Source of the DNA: Opitutus sp. ER46 | GTDB lineage: Bacteria; Verrucomicrobiota; Verrucomicrobiia; Opitutales; Opitutaceae | Assembly: GCF_003054705.1 (NCBI RefSeq) | Contig: NZ_QAYX01000020.1 | Location: 62,001-126,000 of the forward strand | Length of the DNA: 64,000 nucleotides | Reading direction: 5' to 3' | Shown here: in pieces, positions 1-8,597 of the stretch | How positions within the stretch are numbered: position 1 is the stretch's first letter | Layout: every line of letters begins with the position of its first letter | Notes under the pieces: generated by a model | What the model was told of the DNA's origin: nothing | The model's database searches: none | The model's input: the letters and a program-made list of their open reading frames with translations, nothing else | Program-made: the position numbers and the translations under genes

Positions 1-89
1 TCGCCATCAATAATCTTCGTCTTGGAACGAAGGTTCGCGACCGGCTGATAGCCATCGAGCCAGATGTATTCCAGTTTGATCTTCGCCAT
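1..89 (-). CDS. glnII: Glutamine synthetase, GSII-like, N-terminus only (cut by window edge)
   Basis: Reading leftward from the ATG at 87-89, the 29 visible codons begin MAKIKLEYIWLDGY and continue with PVANLRSKTK. This is the characteristic start of eukaryotic-type (GSII) glutamine synthetases, including the beta-Grasp entry 'KLEYIWLDGYxPxxNLRSKT'. The enzyme makes glutamine from glutamate, ammonia and ATP in the cytoplasm. The gene continues beyond base 1, so catalytic residues cannot be checked. It is transcribed away from the kinase/phosphatase pair, leaving about 258 bp of divergent upstream DNA in which no clear promoter stands out. The N-terminal match is strong, but only about 30 residues are visible. 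Confidence 0.78.
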   Translation of the reverse strand, partial: MAKIKLEYIWLDGYQPVANLRSKTKIIDG

Positions 90-347
90 AGGTGTCGTGC
101 GTTGGGCAGGAGTGATTGGACCTTTACCGGGGGTGCGTGAAGCGTTTTCGAGAGAAAGCCCTCGGAAAGAAGTGAACGCAATTAAGCAGCGGGCATGCCA
201 GCCTCACGAAGAAATCGCATTCATGCTCACTTTCTTTCGCAGCAACCGGATTTCTGCTCCGGCCGAGGCCCGACGCCGACGCCAATCGCCGGCCTCCGTC
301 AACGGCCTTGCTTCCGTCCCGACCGCCGCGGACACTCGCCGCACGAC

Positions 348-767
348 ATGCAAGAGATGAAGGACACCGCCCGCGCCATGGTGCGGATCGGCTTCGACGG
401 CCGGGTCTACAAGACCTACCGCGGGCATCGTGCCCGGGAGCGGTTCGACCACGAGACCCGGGTTCTGCGGCATCTCGAAGCCCGGGGGTGCGACTTCGTC
501 CCGCGCGTTCTCGAAGCCGATCCGAAGGGCCTCCGTCTCGTCACCACCAACTGCGGCGGCCGCGTCGAACACCTGGGCGAGCAGCGCCAGGTCGAGATCT
601 TCGCCGAGTTGGAGAAATACGGCATCCGCCACGAGGACCGCGCGTTACGAAACATCACGTACCGCACCTCCGACGGCCGGTTCTGCATCATCGACTTCGA
701 ATTCGCCACGATCCTCGACGACGCCGGCAACGAGATCGCCACCCTCAAGCCCTCTCCCGACGCATGA
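348..767 (+). CDS. Compact Ser/Thr-kinase-like protein (RIO/Bud32/APH-type fold)
   Basis: About 139 residues. Kinase landmarks can be read in order: a VYKTY lysine near the N-terminus, the acidic helix FDHETRVLRHL (candidate alphaC Glu), RHEDRALRNI matching the catalytic HxDxxxxN loop, and CIIDFEFA in place of the Mg-binding DFG. There is no glycine-rich loop, and the protein ends soon after DFE, as in the minimal RIO/Bud32 kinases. Its stop overlaps the start of the PP2C gene (ATGA), so the two are translationally coupled and probably form a reversible phosphorylation pair. Start uncertain: ATG at 348, 357 or 378 are all in frame, and none has a good ribosome-binding site. The longer frame from 195 adds only low-complexity residues. 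The substrate is unknown. Confidence 0.72.
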   Translation: MQEMKDTARAMVRIGFDGRVYKTYRGHRARERFDHETRVLRHLEARGCDFVPRVLEADPKGLRLVTTNCGGRVEHLGEQRQVEIFAELEKYGIRHEDRALRNITYRTSDGRFCIIDFEFATILDDAGNEIATLKPSPDA

Positions 768-1705
768 CCCCGTCCGACCCGTCCCTCCCGCCCTCCGCGG
801 AGCCCGCGCCTGCCGCCGGTCCCGCCGGGGCTCGTCCGCCCATCCATCTGCACTGGTCCGGCATGACCCACGTGGGCAAGGTCCGCCCCAACAACGAGGA
901 CGCCTTTCTGGCCCTGACGTTCGACGGCCACGATGTCCGGTACTTGGGCAAGGTCGGCGACGCATCCCTTTGCGGTGGCGACTTCGTCTTCGCGGTCAGC
1001 GACGGCATGGGCGGCGCCAAATCCGGCGAGTTCGCCAGCCGCATCACCGTCGACCGGGTGACCAAACTCTTTCCGCGCGCCTTCCGACTAGCCGCCGCCG
1101 GCATGGGCAGCGGTTTCCCCGACCTGCTCAACGAACTCGTGATGGCGATCCACAACGACCTGCTGAAGCTCGGTTACTCGTACGAGGAATGCGCCGGCAT
1201 GGGCGCCACCCTCAGCCTGGGTTGGTTCACGCCGGAGTGGATGTACTTCGCCCACATCGGCGACAGCCGCATCTACTACCTCCCCAAGGAGGGCGGCCTC
1301 ACCCAGGTCACCCACGACCACACGCACGTCGGCTGGCTCCGCCGCCAGGGCAAGGTCAACGAACGCGAGGCCCGCACCCACCCGCGCCGCAACGCCCTCC
1401 AGCAGGTCCTCGGCGCCGGCCACCAGTTCGTCGAACCCCACATCGGCGCCGTCCACCACCATCCCGGCGATCGTTTTCTCTTCTGCTCCGACGGCCTCGT
1501 CGACGGTCTCTGGGACCGCCAACTCGAGGAGCTCATCCGCACGCCGCCGCCGGAACGCGCCGAACTCCCCCCCGCCCGCTGCCTCGTCGAGGAATCGATC
1601 GAGCGGTCCGGCCGTGACAACACCACCGCCGTCATCGTCGAGATTCGCGCCGGCAGCACTGAGGGCGGCGCTCCCGGCAACAACAGTTCGGCGCCGGCGG
1701 CCTGA
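764..1705 (+). CDS. PP2C-family (PPM) serine/threonine protein phosphatase
   Basis: 313 residues, starting at the ATG that overlaps the kinase-like gene's stop. After a Pro/Ala-rich leader of about 30 residues come all PPM motifs in order: RPNNED, SDGMGG, a GMGATLSL segment, GDSRIYYL, CSDGLVDGLWD and GRDNTTAV. These supply the metal-binding Asp residues of Mg/Mn-dependent phosphatases. No membrane segment or sensor domain is visible, so this is a soluble catalytic-domain protein. It would remove phosphate from Ser/Thr residues, most simply on targets of the adjacent kinase-like protein, or on the kinase itself. About 100 bp separate it from the next gene. Confidence 0.93.
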   Translation: MTPSDPSLPPSAEPAPAAGPAGARPPIHLHWSGMTHVGKVRPNNEDAFLALTFDGHDVRYLGKVGDASLCGGDFVFAVSDGMGGAKSGEFASRITVDRVTKLFPRAFRLAAAGMGSGFPDLLNELVMAIHNDLLKLGYSYEECAGMGATLSLGWFTPEWMYFAHIGDSRIYYLPKEGGLTQVTHDHTHVGWLRRQGKVNEREARTHPRRNALQQVLGAGHQFVEPHIGAVHHHPGDRFLFCSDGLVDGLWDRQLEELIRTPPPERAELPPARCLVEESIERSGRDNTTAVIVEIRAGSTEGGAPGNNSSAPAA

Positions 1706-1805
1706 CACCTGCTGCATCGGCGTAGCGGATGCTGGCAGCCGGGAGCACTCACTCGGAGAGGCCTCCCGCCTGCGTTCCTCGACTCTCCGCCACCCCAACC
1801 CCGCC

Positions 1806-2177
1806 ATGCCGAACGGCCCGCATCTCCTCTTCGTTTACGGCACGCTGAAACGCGGTGGCCCCAATCATCACCTGCTCGCCGCGCAGCGGTACGTCGCTCC
1901 CGCCCGGACCGTGCCGGGCCACACGCTGTACCACCTCGGCGAATACCCGGGCTTGGTCGCCGATCCCGCCGACGCCGAGGGTGTCGCCGGCGAACTTTGG
2001 TCCGTCAGCTCCGCCTGCCTCGCCGCGCTCGATCGCTTCGAGGGCGTGCCCGAGGGGCTCTATCGGCGCCAACGGCTCCCGTTACGCCCGCCCCACCACC
2101 TGCTCGAGGTCGACACCTACGTGTACCTGCTACCGGTGTCCGACTACCCCCGCCTGGGGCCGCACTGGCCGATTTGA
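1806..2177 (+). CDS. Gamma-glutamylcyclotransferase-family (AIG2/YtfP-like) protein
   Basis: 123 residues. The N-terminal FVYGTLKRGG is the family's hallmark substrate-binding loop, followed by GELW and DRFEGVPEGLYRR, which holds the usual catalytic-position Glu. Family members open gamma-glutamyl amines or dipeptides to 5-oxoproline, but bacterial YtfP-like members often have no proven substrate. The ATG at 1806 was chosen because it directly precedes the conserved core; the upstream open frame is low-complexity. It lies in the same direction as the PP2C gene (100 bp upstream) and hpf (136 bp downstream), with no visible functional link. Confidence 0.85.
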   Translation: MPNGPHLLFVYGTLKRGGPNHHLLAAQRYVAPARTVPGHTLYHLGEYPGLVADPADAEGVAGELWSVSSACLAALDRFEGVPEGLYRRQRLPLRPPHHLLEVDTYVYLLPVSDYPRLGPHWPI

Positions 2178-2313
2178 CTCCACGTTGCCGCGTTTCTCCC
2201 TACGGCCGGCGCGCTCGCGATTTACATCTCCCGCCGCGTCGGCGCGCCTGCATCCGCTGATCCGCCGTCCGGCGCCCGCGTCACCAAGCCCCCACCTCGT
2301 TGTCTGGAGCGCC

Positions 2314-2700
2314 ATGAATACCAATCCCGACGACCTCGCCTCCAAACTCATTCTCCAGGGAGTCCACGTGGAACTCACGCCGGCGATGCAGGATGTGATT
2401 CGCGACAAGTTCGGCGTCCTCCTGCGGCACAACGAGTGGATCATCCGCCTCAACATCCGGCTGAACAAGGACCAGGCCCGCGGCCGCCAGAACCACTTCA
2501 CCGCCACCGGCCACATCGAGATCGGTGGTCCCGACCTCGTGGCCCATGTCGAAAGCGACGATGCCTACAGCGCGCTCGACGGGCTTGTCGACAAGCTCGA
2601 CAAGCTGCTCCGCGACCGCCACGAGCGCCGCAAGGACAAGCGCAATCACCCCGAGGACATCGAGATCGACGCCCCGCTGCCGAAGATCCCGGGCCGCTGA
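2314..2700 (+). CDS. hpf: Ribosome hibernation factor, HPF/RaiA family
   Basis: 128 residues. The pattern LILQGVHVELTPAMQDVIRDKF, then RLNIRLNKD, then AHVESDDAYSALDGLVDKLDKLLRDRHERRKD is the beta-alpha-beta-beta-beta-alpha fold of HPF/YfiA proteins, with the conserved DxxxAID-like start of helix 2 and a basic helix end. These proteins bind the 30S decoding region and inactivate ribosomes under stress. It lacks the long C-terminal dimerisation domain, so it is a short-type factor with a brief acidic and proline tail. GGAG sits 7 nt before the ATG. It is convergent with the giant secreted-protein gene. Confidence 0.9.
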   Translation: MNTNPDDLASKLILQGVHVELTPAMQDVIRDKFGVLLRHNEWIIRLNIRLNKDQARGRQNHFTATGHIEIGGPDLVAHVESDDAYSALDGLVDKLDKLLRDRHERRKDKRNHPEDIEIDAPLPKIPGR

Positions 2701-2751
2701 CGCCCTTCATCGCCGACGCCGCGCTGACTCTTTCGCTCTCCAAATACGAAA

Positions 2752-2783
2752 GTCCCGGGCGCGCCTGGCGGCACGTCCGGGAC
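2752..2783. terminator. Weak hairpin between convergent genes
   Basis: GTCCCGG at 2752-2758 pairs perfectly with CCGGGAC at 2777-2783 across an 18-nt loop. It lies between the convergent ends of hpf and the giant gene. No T-run follows on either strand, so termination is only suggested by position. Confidence 0.28.
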
Positions 2784-2862
2784 CAACTCAATCCGTGACT
2801 GGGGCAGCCGGTGCACCCGGCGGAGCGAGCCCCTGGCTCACGATCCGCCGGGCGCCAGCTCA

Positions 2863-5800
2863 TCACGGGTTGGGAATCTCGTAGATCTCGACCATGGCCG
2901 AGCCTGTCGTCCCGTTCGCCCCCGAGACCATCGCCGTGTATGAACCCGGATCGAGGGTGATGATGACGACCGCGTCCTTGGTTCCATTGTCCAGCGGGAA
3001 CGCGCCGGTGGCCGAGAAGGCGGCGTTGATGTCCGCCACCGAGGCGGCGATCTGCGCGCTGCCGACGGTCTGCGGCGTGCCCCAATTGTCGTTCTTCGCA
3101 ATCACCTTGCCGGCGCCGTCATAGACATTGAGCACCGGATCGGCGAGCAGGTCGCCCACGTTGAACTTCGACAGCGACGGGCCCACCGCGCGGATGAGCA
3201 CCCGCTTCGGCTGGTTGCCGCTGACCACGAAGCCGCCAATCAGCACGTCGTTCCCCGTGCCCACGTAGCCGCGGGTCGAGATGTTCACGAGTTGCTTGCT
3301 CGGCACGAGCGCGTTGGAGGCAACGTCGTACACTTCGATCAGCGCGGTGCCTTCGCCGTTCGAATCGATGATCGCCGTGTACAGACCCGGCGTCAGCGTC
3401 ACCACCATCGCCGCGTCCTTGCTGCCCGTCGGCAGGTCAAACGCACCGAGGGTCTTGCCCGCAGCCGTCACATCTGCGTTGTCCGCCCAGCCATTGTTCG
3501 ACGCGATCACCACGCCGGCGGCGTTGTAGAGCTTCAGCCGGGGCTCGGGCAGCGGGTTCGTGAAGCCGAACACCGACATCGTGGGGCCGACCGCCCGGAT
3601 CAGCATCTGCTTCGGCGTCGTGCCGTTGACCACGAAGCCGACGATCGACGGGTGGCTCGGATCCTTGCTCACCTTCAGGCGCGACGAGATGTTCACCATG
3701 CGGTCGGTCGCGTTGACCGAGACGCTGATGCCCGCGAAGCGCGACTCGAAGTTGGACAGCTTCACCGTGCCGGTGAGGGCGTCCTTCTTCTCGCTCACGT
3801 TCGCCGTCATCTTGCCGCCGTCCGAGAGGTCGATCGAGACCGCGCCGTTGGCGGAGACCGTGCCCGTGCCCGCGACCGAGAACGTCGGGGTGACCACGAG
3901 GCCGTAGGCGGTGCCGTCGGCGGCGATGAAGACGTACGTCTCGCCGCGGGCCGAGCCCGGGATGGTCGCGACATACAGGCCCGCGTAGTCCGCCAGCGAA
4001 CCGCTGGCCGGCTGCACGTTGGCCGTGAAGGCGCCGAGGCCTTCGATCGTGCCGCGGATCACGCCGTCGGCGACGGTGCCGCTGACCGTGCGCCCGGCCG
4101 TCGCCTCGACGACCTGGCCTTCCATCACGTTGTCCTCCGCAGCGGGCGCCTTGCTCGGCGTCGTGGACGTCGCCTGGGCCAGGAACATGCCGAGCGCGAT
4201 ATTGAACCGCACCACGACGACCTCACCGGTGGCGCTGACGCGCAGCACGAGCGTGCCCTTGCTTCCGTCCTGCGACACCGCGGCGGCCACGTGATCCGTC
4301 CCCAGCGAGCCGAAGTAGACCTGTTGGCCGACCGCGTTGACGTGGAACGTCAGCACGACATTCGCCGCCGGCAGGTAGGAGTCGTTGCCAGCCTGGGAGG
4401 CGCGGACGATCACCACGCCATCCGCGCCGGTCGGCGTGAGCACGTTGCCGCTGAGGGTCGCGGGACCGCTCACCAGCGTGTACGTGACCGGCAGGCCGGA
4501 GGTCGCCGTCGCCGTCAGCGTGAGGCTGCTGTCGGCGTCGATCTCCCGGATGGTCGAGTTCGCCTGGATGACCTGCGCGGCCTTGTCGGCCGTCACGGTG
4601 ATCGTGGCGCTCGCGGGCGCCCAAGTGTTGTCGCCGATCTGCGTGGCGCGGACCGTGACCGGGCCGGGCCCGGTGACCGTCAGCATGTCGCCGCGCAGCG
4701 TCGCGCTGCCGCTGATCACAACATAGCTCACGGGCAGGCCGGAGCTGGCGGACGCGCCGAGGCGCACCGGCATACCGATGACGATCGAGCTCGTCGGTGC
4801 GCTGAAACTGATCGTCTGCGCCTTCTTGGGCGGCTCCTGCGAGTTGCCGATCACGAAGGTGATCGTGCCGGTGCCGCTGCCGGCCGCGTTGGTCGCGGTG
4901 ACGGTCGCGCTGAAGGTGCCCGAAGCGGTGGGCGTGCCCGAGATCACGCCGGTGGTGGCGTTGATCGAGACACCGGCCGGCTGGCCGACGATCGCATAGC
5001 CCGTGGGGCTGTTGGTCGCCACGACGCTGTGCGAGAGCGCCACGCCGACCGTGCCGTTGACCGTGGCCGCGGTGACGACCGGGATGGACGGGGCGGTGGC
5101 CGGGCTGATGGTGATCGTGAGCTGCGCCGAAGCATTGCCGTTGGCGTTGGTCGCGCGGACCGTCACCACGCTGCTGCCGGCCGCGGTCGGCGTGCCGGTG
5201 ATGAGACCGGCGGTCGACATGCTCAGGCCGCTCGGAAGCGTGCCGGCCGTGATGGCGTAGCTGGTCGCGCCCGTGGCGGAGACCTGATAGCTGAGCGCCG
5301 TCCCGACCGTGCCCGAGGCCGTCTGATTCGAGATCGTCGGCGCGCTGCCGGACGAAGCGGGGCTGACCGTAATCGTCAGCGTAACGGCGCTGCTCGTGCC
5401 GTTCGCGTTCGAGGCGCGCAGCTGCGAGGAGATCGTACCCGCGGTCGTCGGGGTGCCCGAGATCACGCCGGTGGTGGCGTTGATCGCGAGGCCGGTGCCG
5501 GTGAGGTTCGTCGCGGTGAAGCCGGTCGGCGATCCGCTTGCAGTGATCTGGTAGGTGAACGCCGTGCCCACGGTCGCCGTGGCGGTCGTGGCGCTGGTGA
5601 TCGTCGGCACCGTGCCGGTTGAGCCCGGGTCGATCGTGATCGTCAGCTGCGCCGAGGCATTGCCGTTGGCGTTGGTCGCGCGGACCGTGACGACGCTGCT
5701 GCCCGCGGCGGTCGGCGTGCCGCTGATGAGGCCGGCGGCCGACATGCTAAGCCCGGCCGGGAGCGTGCCGCTCGTGATCGAGTAGCTCGTCGCGCCGGTG

Positions 5801-7845
5801 GCGGAGACCTGGTAGCTGAAGGCGCTGCCGACCGTGCCGGTGGCGGTCTGGTTGGAGATCGTCGGCGCCGAACCGCCGCTGCCGCCCGCGATCGTGACGG
5901 AGCCCGAGGTGTTGCCCACGCCGCCGAGGTAGTTGCCAGCGGCGTCGCGAATCGCGGACGACGCGCCGCCCACGACGGTGAGCGTCACGGTGCCGCTGCC
6001 AGAGGCCGTGACCGGAACGGTGTAGGTGGTCCCGCTGCCCGAGACCGCACCGATGGTCGCGCTCGTGCCAGTGATGATGAAGTCGTTCGCATCCACGCCG
6101 GTGACGGCCTCGCTGAAGGTGACGGTGAACGTGGCATTGTTGCCCGTCGCGGCGCCCGCCGTGACCGAGGCCACCTGTGGCAACGTGGTGTCGGCCGCCG
6201 GCGCCGTGCCCGTGCCATAGACCGGAGTCGCGGTGAGACCGCTGCCCCGGAAGGCATTGCCGCCGCCGCTGATGCCCGTGCCGGAGGTGCGGATCGCAAC
6301 CTGGATGGCGCCGTTCGTATCCGTGTAGTTCATCGCGACCCGGTACGTCGTCGTGTTGACCGCCGTGACACCGGTGAGCGTCGCGGTCGCGGCGCCCTGC
6401 GTGTTGACGATGAAGTCGCCGACATCGACGCCGGTAACCGGCGTGTCGAAGACGATCTCCCACTCGGCGCTCACGCCGGGGACAACCGAAGCGAGCACCA
6501 GGTCAAATGCCGTCACCGTCGGCCCGAGCGGCGCCGCCGGAGTGCCGGGCGAGGACGCCGCGGAAACGTTGAAGGAAAGCGCAAAGGACGCGCTCGTGCC
6601 CGACGCGTTCGTCGCAGTGAGCTGCGCCGTGCTCGTGCCGGCCGTGGTCGGAATGCCCGCAATCACGCCCGTGCTCGTGTTCAGCGTCAGCCCGGCAGGC
6701 AGGCCCGTCGCCGCGTAGCTCGTCGGCGAATTGGAGGCCGTGATCTGATAGGTGAAATTCTGGCCGACGGTCGCCGTCGCGCTCGCCGCGCTGTTGATCA
6801 CCGGAGCCGAGCCGGTGCCGCCCGTGAGGCTGAAGACCACCACGCGGTCGTTGTTGTAGTCGCCGACGTACGCGCGGTTGGCCGCGGTATCCACCACGGC
6901 GTGGAAAGGCAGCGAGAGGCCGCCGGTCAGCGTCATCGACGCCGCGCCACCGGTCGTGGACATGCGGCGGACTTCCTGCGTCGCGCCCGTGCCACCGCCG
7001 CTGCTCACCGCCACCCAGAGATCGCCAGTCGAATCAATGCTCATGCCGAGCGGAAGCGTGCCGGAGCCGGTGCTGTATTCCGTGATGAAGGCTCCCGTCG
7101 TCGCGTCGAACACGCGGATCAAGGAGCTGAAGCTGTCGGTGACGAGGAGGCGGTTGCCGTCGAGCGCAACGCCGTACGGGCCGGTCACCGCGAAGGCCGT
7201 GCCGCCGCCCTCGGTACCGTTGATGCGGCCGTCGCCACCGAACGCCGTGACCAGCGCGCCGGACGCGTTCCACTTGGAAACGACGCCACCACCGTTCCCG
7301 AGGGAACCGGTGGTGTCGCCGTGCTCAGCCACGAAGAGATTGCCCGCCCCGTCCCGCACCATGCCGGTGGGGCCGTGCACCTGCCCCGTCGCGATCACGA
7401 CGGAGCCCGCTCCGCCCGTGTTCGGGATCCGGCGGACGGTGTTCGCCGCGCGGTCCGCGATGATCAGGTCACCGGAGCTGTCGACGATGATCGTGTCGGG
7501 GCTGGTGAAATCGCTCGCCACGACCGTCGCGGTCGTCGCGCCGGAGGTGAGGTTGTAGCGCAGGATGCGGCCGCCGCCGGTGTCATCGGTGTTGCCGTGT
7601 TCCGAGACGTAAAGCCAGGTGGCGTTCACTCCGCCGATCGTCCGGGTGTCCAGCGCCAGGAACGTCGGCCCGTTCAGGCTATTCGCCGCGCCAAGCGTCG
7701 TGACCACGCTTTGCGCGAAAGTCGGTAAGGCTGAAAGCAGGAGCACACAAAAGAGGGTGAGCGCCGAAGGGAGCGCGAACCCGCGATTTCGAGGAGACTG
7801 GGGCGTTCGCCCAATCCCGCCAGGGGCAGACAACATGGAGGTCAT
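2863..7845 (-). CDS. Giant secreted NHL-propeller / putative-Ig repeat protein
   Basis: 1660 residues. A signal peptide is visible (basic start, then LPSALTLFCVLLLSALPTFAQS, cleavage near residue 46). NHL-type propeller repeats follow (GRILRYN, LIIADRAANTVRRI, LFVAEHGD, LLVTDSFSSLIRVF). Then come several putative-Ig (He_PIG) modules with the 'GLPAGLTLNxxTGVIxGxPTxAGT' signature, interrupted by a Bap-like 'FDTPVTGVDVGDF' pair. The C-terminus has two copies of a roughly 140-residue module containing LIRAVGPxxSxF and LYxAxGxVIAxNNxW. No LPXTG or PEP-CTERM signal is present. It is probably exported for adhesion or extracellular binding. Start: ATG at 7845, or ATG at 7836. Two of the Ig modules are almost identical at DNA level (see repeat entry). 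Binding target not inferable. Confidence 0.88.
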   Translation of the reverse strand: MTSMLSAPGGIGRTPQSPRNRGFALPSALTLFCVLLLSALPTFAQSVVTTLGAANSLNGPTFLALDTRTIGGVNATWLYVSEHGNTDDTGGGRILRYNLTSGATTATVVASDFTSPDTIIVDSSGDLIIADRAANTVRRIPNTGGAGSVVIATGQVHGPTGMVRDGAGNLFVAEHGDTTGSLGNGGGVVSKWNASGALVTAFGGDGRINGTEGGGTAFAVTGPYGVALDGNRLLVTDSFSSLIRVFDATTGAFITEYSTGSGTLPLGMSIDSTGDLWVAVSSGGGTGATQEVRRMSTTGGAASMTLTGGLSLPFHAVVDTAANRAYVGDYNNDRVVVFSLTGGTGSAPVINSAASATATVGQNFTYQITASNSPTSYAATGLPAGLTLNTSTGVIAGIPTTAGTSTAQLTATNASGTSASFALSFNVSAASSPGTPAAPLGPTVTAFDLVLASVVPGVSAEWEIVFDTPVTGVDVGDFIVNTQGAATATLTGVTAVNTTTYRVAMNYTDTNGAIQVAIRTSGTGISGGGNAFRGSGLTATPVYGTGTAPAADTTLPQVASVTAGAATGNNATFTVTFSEAVTGVDANDFIITGTSATIGAVSGSGTTYTVPVTASGSGTVTLTVVGGASSAIRDAAGNYLGGVGNTSGSVTIAGGSGGSAPTISNQTATGTVGSAFSYQVSATGATSYSITSGTLPAGLSMSAAGLISGTPTAAGSSVVTVRATNANGNASAQLTITIDPGSTGTVPTITSATTATATVGTAFTYQITASGSPTGFTATNLTGTGLAINATTGVISGTPTTAGTISSQLRASNANGTSSAVTLTITVSPASSGSAPTISNQTASGTVGTALSYQVSATGATSYAITAGTLPSGLSMSTAGLITGTPTAAGSSVVTVRATNANGNASAQLTITISPATAPSIPVVTAATVNGTVGVALSHSVVATNSPTGYAIVGQPAGVSINATTGVISGTPTASGTFSATVTATNAAGSGTGTITFVIGNSQEPPKKAQTISFSAPTSSIVIGMPVRLGASASSGLPVSYVVISGSATLRGDMLTVTGPGPVTVRATQIGDNTWAPASATITVTADKAAQVIQANSTIREIDADSSLTLTATATSGLPVTYTLVSGPATLSGNVLTPTGADGVVIVRASQAGNDSYLPAANVVLTFHVNAVGQQVYFGSLGTDHVAAAVSQDGSKGTLVLRVSATGEVVVVRFNIALGMFLAQATSTTPSKAPAAEDNVMEGQVVEATAGRTVSGTVADGVIRGTIEGLGAFTANVQPASGSLADYAGLYVATIPGSARGETYVFIAADGTAYGLVVTPTFSVAGTGTVSANGAVSIDLSDGGKMTANVSEKKDALTGTVKLSNFESRFAGISVSVNATDRMVNISSRLKVSKDPSHPSIVGFVVNGTTPKQMLIRAVGPTMSVFGFTNPLPEPRLKLYNAAGVVIASNNGWADNADVTAAGKTLGAFDLPTGSKDAAMVVTLTPGLYTAIIDSNGEGTALIEVYDVASNALVPSKQLVNISTRGYVGTGNDVLIGGFVVSGNQPKRVLIRAVGPSLSKFNVGDLLADPVLNVYDGAGKVIAKNDNWGTPQTVGSAQIAASVADINAAFSATGAFPLDNGTKDAVVIITLDPGSYTAMVSGANGTTGSAMVEIYEIPNP
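5103..5880. repeat. Near-identical Ig-module copies inside the giant gene
   Basis: The segments around 5103-5350 and 5633-5880 are nearly the same DNA, encoding the same module (core GLSMSxAGLIxGTPTAAGSS and RATNANGNASAQLTI). They are separated by a divergent module, giving an A-B-A order. Such close identity suggests recent duplication or gene conversion within the gene. Confidence 0.75.
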
Positions 7846-8026
7846 AGTTGGTTTGGACTGAGTTGGAGTCCTTGTTTCGGCGGACGCTTTGTCCGGAGAT
7901 TCCGCGCCGATCCTAGGCCAAACCGATTGCCCCGACTGTTGGGTGGTCACCCAGCTTTGCGGTGGGTGAATCCCCACCCGACGCCCTGCCACTCTCTTTC
8001 TCTTACTCTTCCTCGTTCTCGTTCTC

Positions 8027-8056
8027 GTTCTCGGCCGGCATACGCCGGCCGAGAAC
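8027..8056. repeat. 13-bp perfect inverted repeat, 4-nt loop
   Basis: GTTCTCGGCCGGC (8027-8039) and GCCGGCCGAGAAC (8044-8056) are perfect complements around ATAC. The left arm grows out of a CTCGTT microsatellite. No T-run follows on either strand, so a factor-independent terminator is unlikely. It may act as a leader structure for the giant gene or be a small dispersed repeat. Confidence 0.6.
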
Positions 8057-8379
8057 CGACCTATCCGACCTATCCGACTGATCGGACTGATCAGACTGAT
8101 CCGGGCAGACTCATCACATCTGCCGGTCCTCCCCCCGTTCCGCCAAATTGCCCCCAATGGGCGCGCGCTTTTCGCCCTCGGCGCGCAAATCCGCGCCCCG
8201 CCGGCGCCCTTTCCGCGCCCTCGTCTTGCCCTTACCCCGCCCCAATTCCGCCCTTCTTGCGCCCCGCTTCCGTTTCCTCTCTTCGTAGTCTTCCTCCTTT
8301 CTCGGTCTTCGCGACCGCGCTTCCTTCGATCCAGAGGGTCCGAGGGCAACAATTATAAAGCGCCTAGGGCCGGCCACTT

Positions 8380-8446
8380 CCGGAATAATGTCCAGATACT
8401 CCGGAATAATGTCCAGATACTGCCCGATAATGTCCGGATAATGTCC
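8380..8446. repeat. Tandem 21-bp repeats with four ATAATGTCC cores
   Basis: A 21-bp unit beginning CCGGAATAATGTCC is perfectly repeated at 8380-8400 and 8401-8421. Two further ATAATGTCC cores follow at 8427 and 8438. Core starts are spaced 21, 21 and 11 bp apart, close to two, two and one helical turns, so all cores face the same side of the DNA. This fits iteron-like binding sites, or multiple terminal repeats of a lost transposon end. Confidence 0.7.
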
Positions 8447-8450
8447 GGAT

Positions 8451-8483
8451 CTTTTGTTTTCGCCGCCACGGCGAAAACAAAAG
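8451..8483. repeat. 15-bp perfect inverted repeat, 3-nt loop
   Basis: CTTTTGTTTTCGCCG (8451-8465) pairs perfectly with 8469-8483 around CCA. The T-rich part lies on the 5' arm and the A-rich part on the 3' arm in both readings, the reverse of a normal terminator. It directly abuts the ATAATGTCC repeats, so the two may be one element. Confidence 0.6.
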
Positions 8484-8597
8484 TCAGTCGCGCGGAATTC
8501 CCGCAGGACTGCTCGCGCGATCGCAGCGATACCAACGCCGCCTCCCGCGAAATCCGACAACAATTCTCCGCAGTCTCGGTCGTCTTGCCTCCCGAAT

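Noticed and set aside
64-360. Rightward 98-codon frame at the left edge
   Set aside because: It runs antisense to the glutamine synthetase start and then through the upstream region of the kinase-like gene; no motif.
8380-8446. CRISPR array
   Set aside because: Repeats are only 9-21 bp, directly adjacent, with no unique spacers and no cas genes.
8451-8483. Rho-independent terminator of the acyl-CoA dehydrogenase
   Set aside because: In both readings the T-run is on the 5' arm and A-run on the 3' arm, opposite to a working terminator.
8114-8563. Leftward 149-codon frame in the repeat-rich intergenic region
   Set aside because: It mainly translates the ATAATGTCC repeats and a C-rich stretch; no ribosome-binding site or family resemblance.
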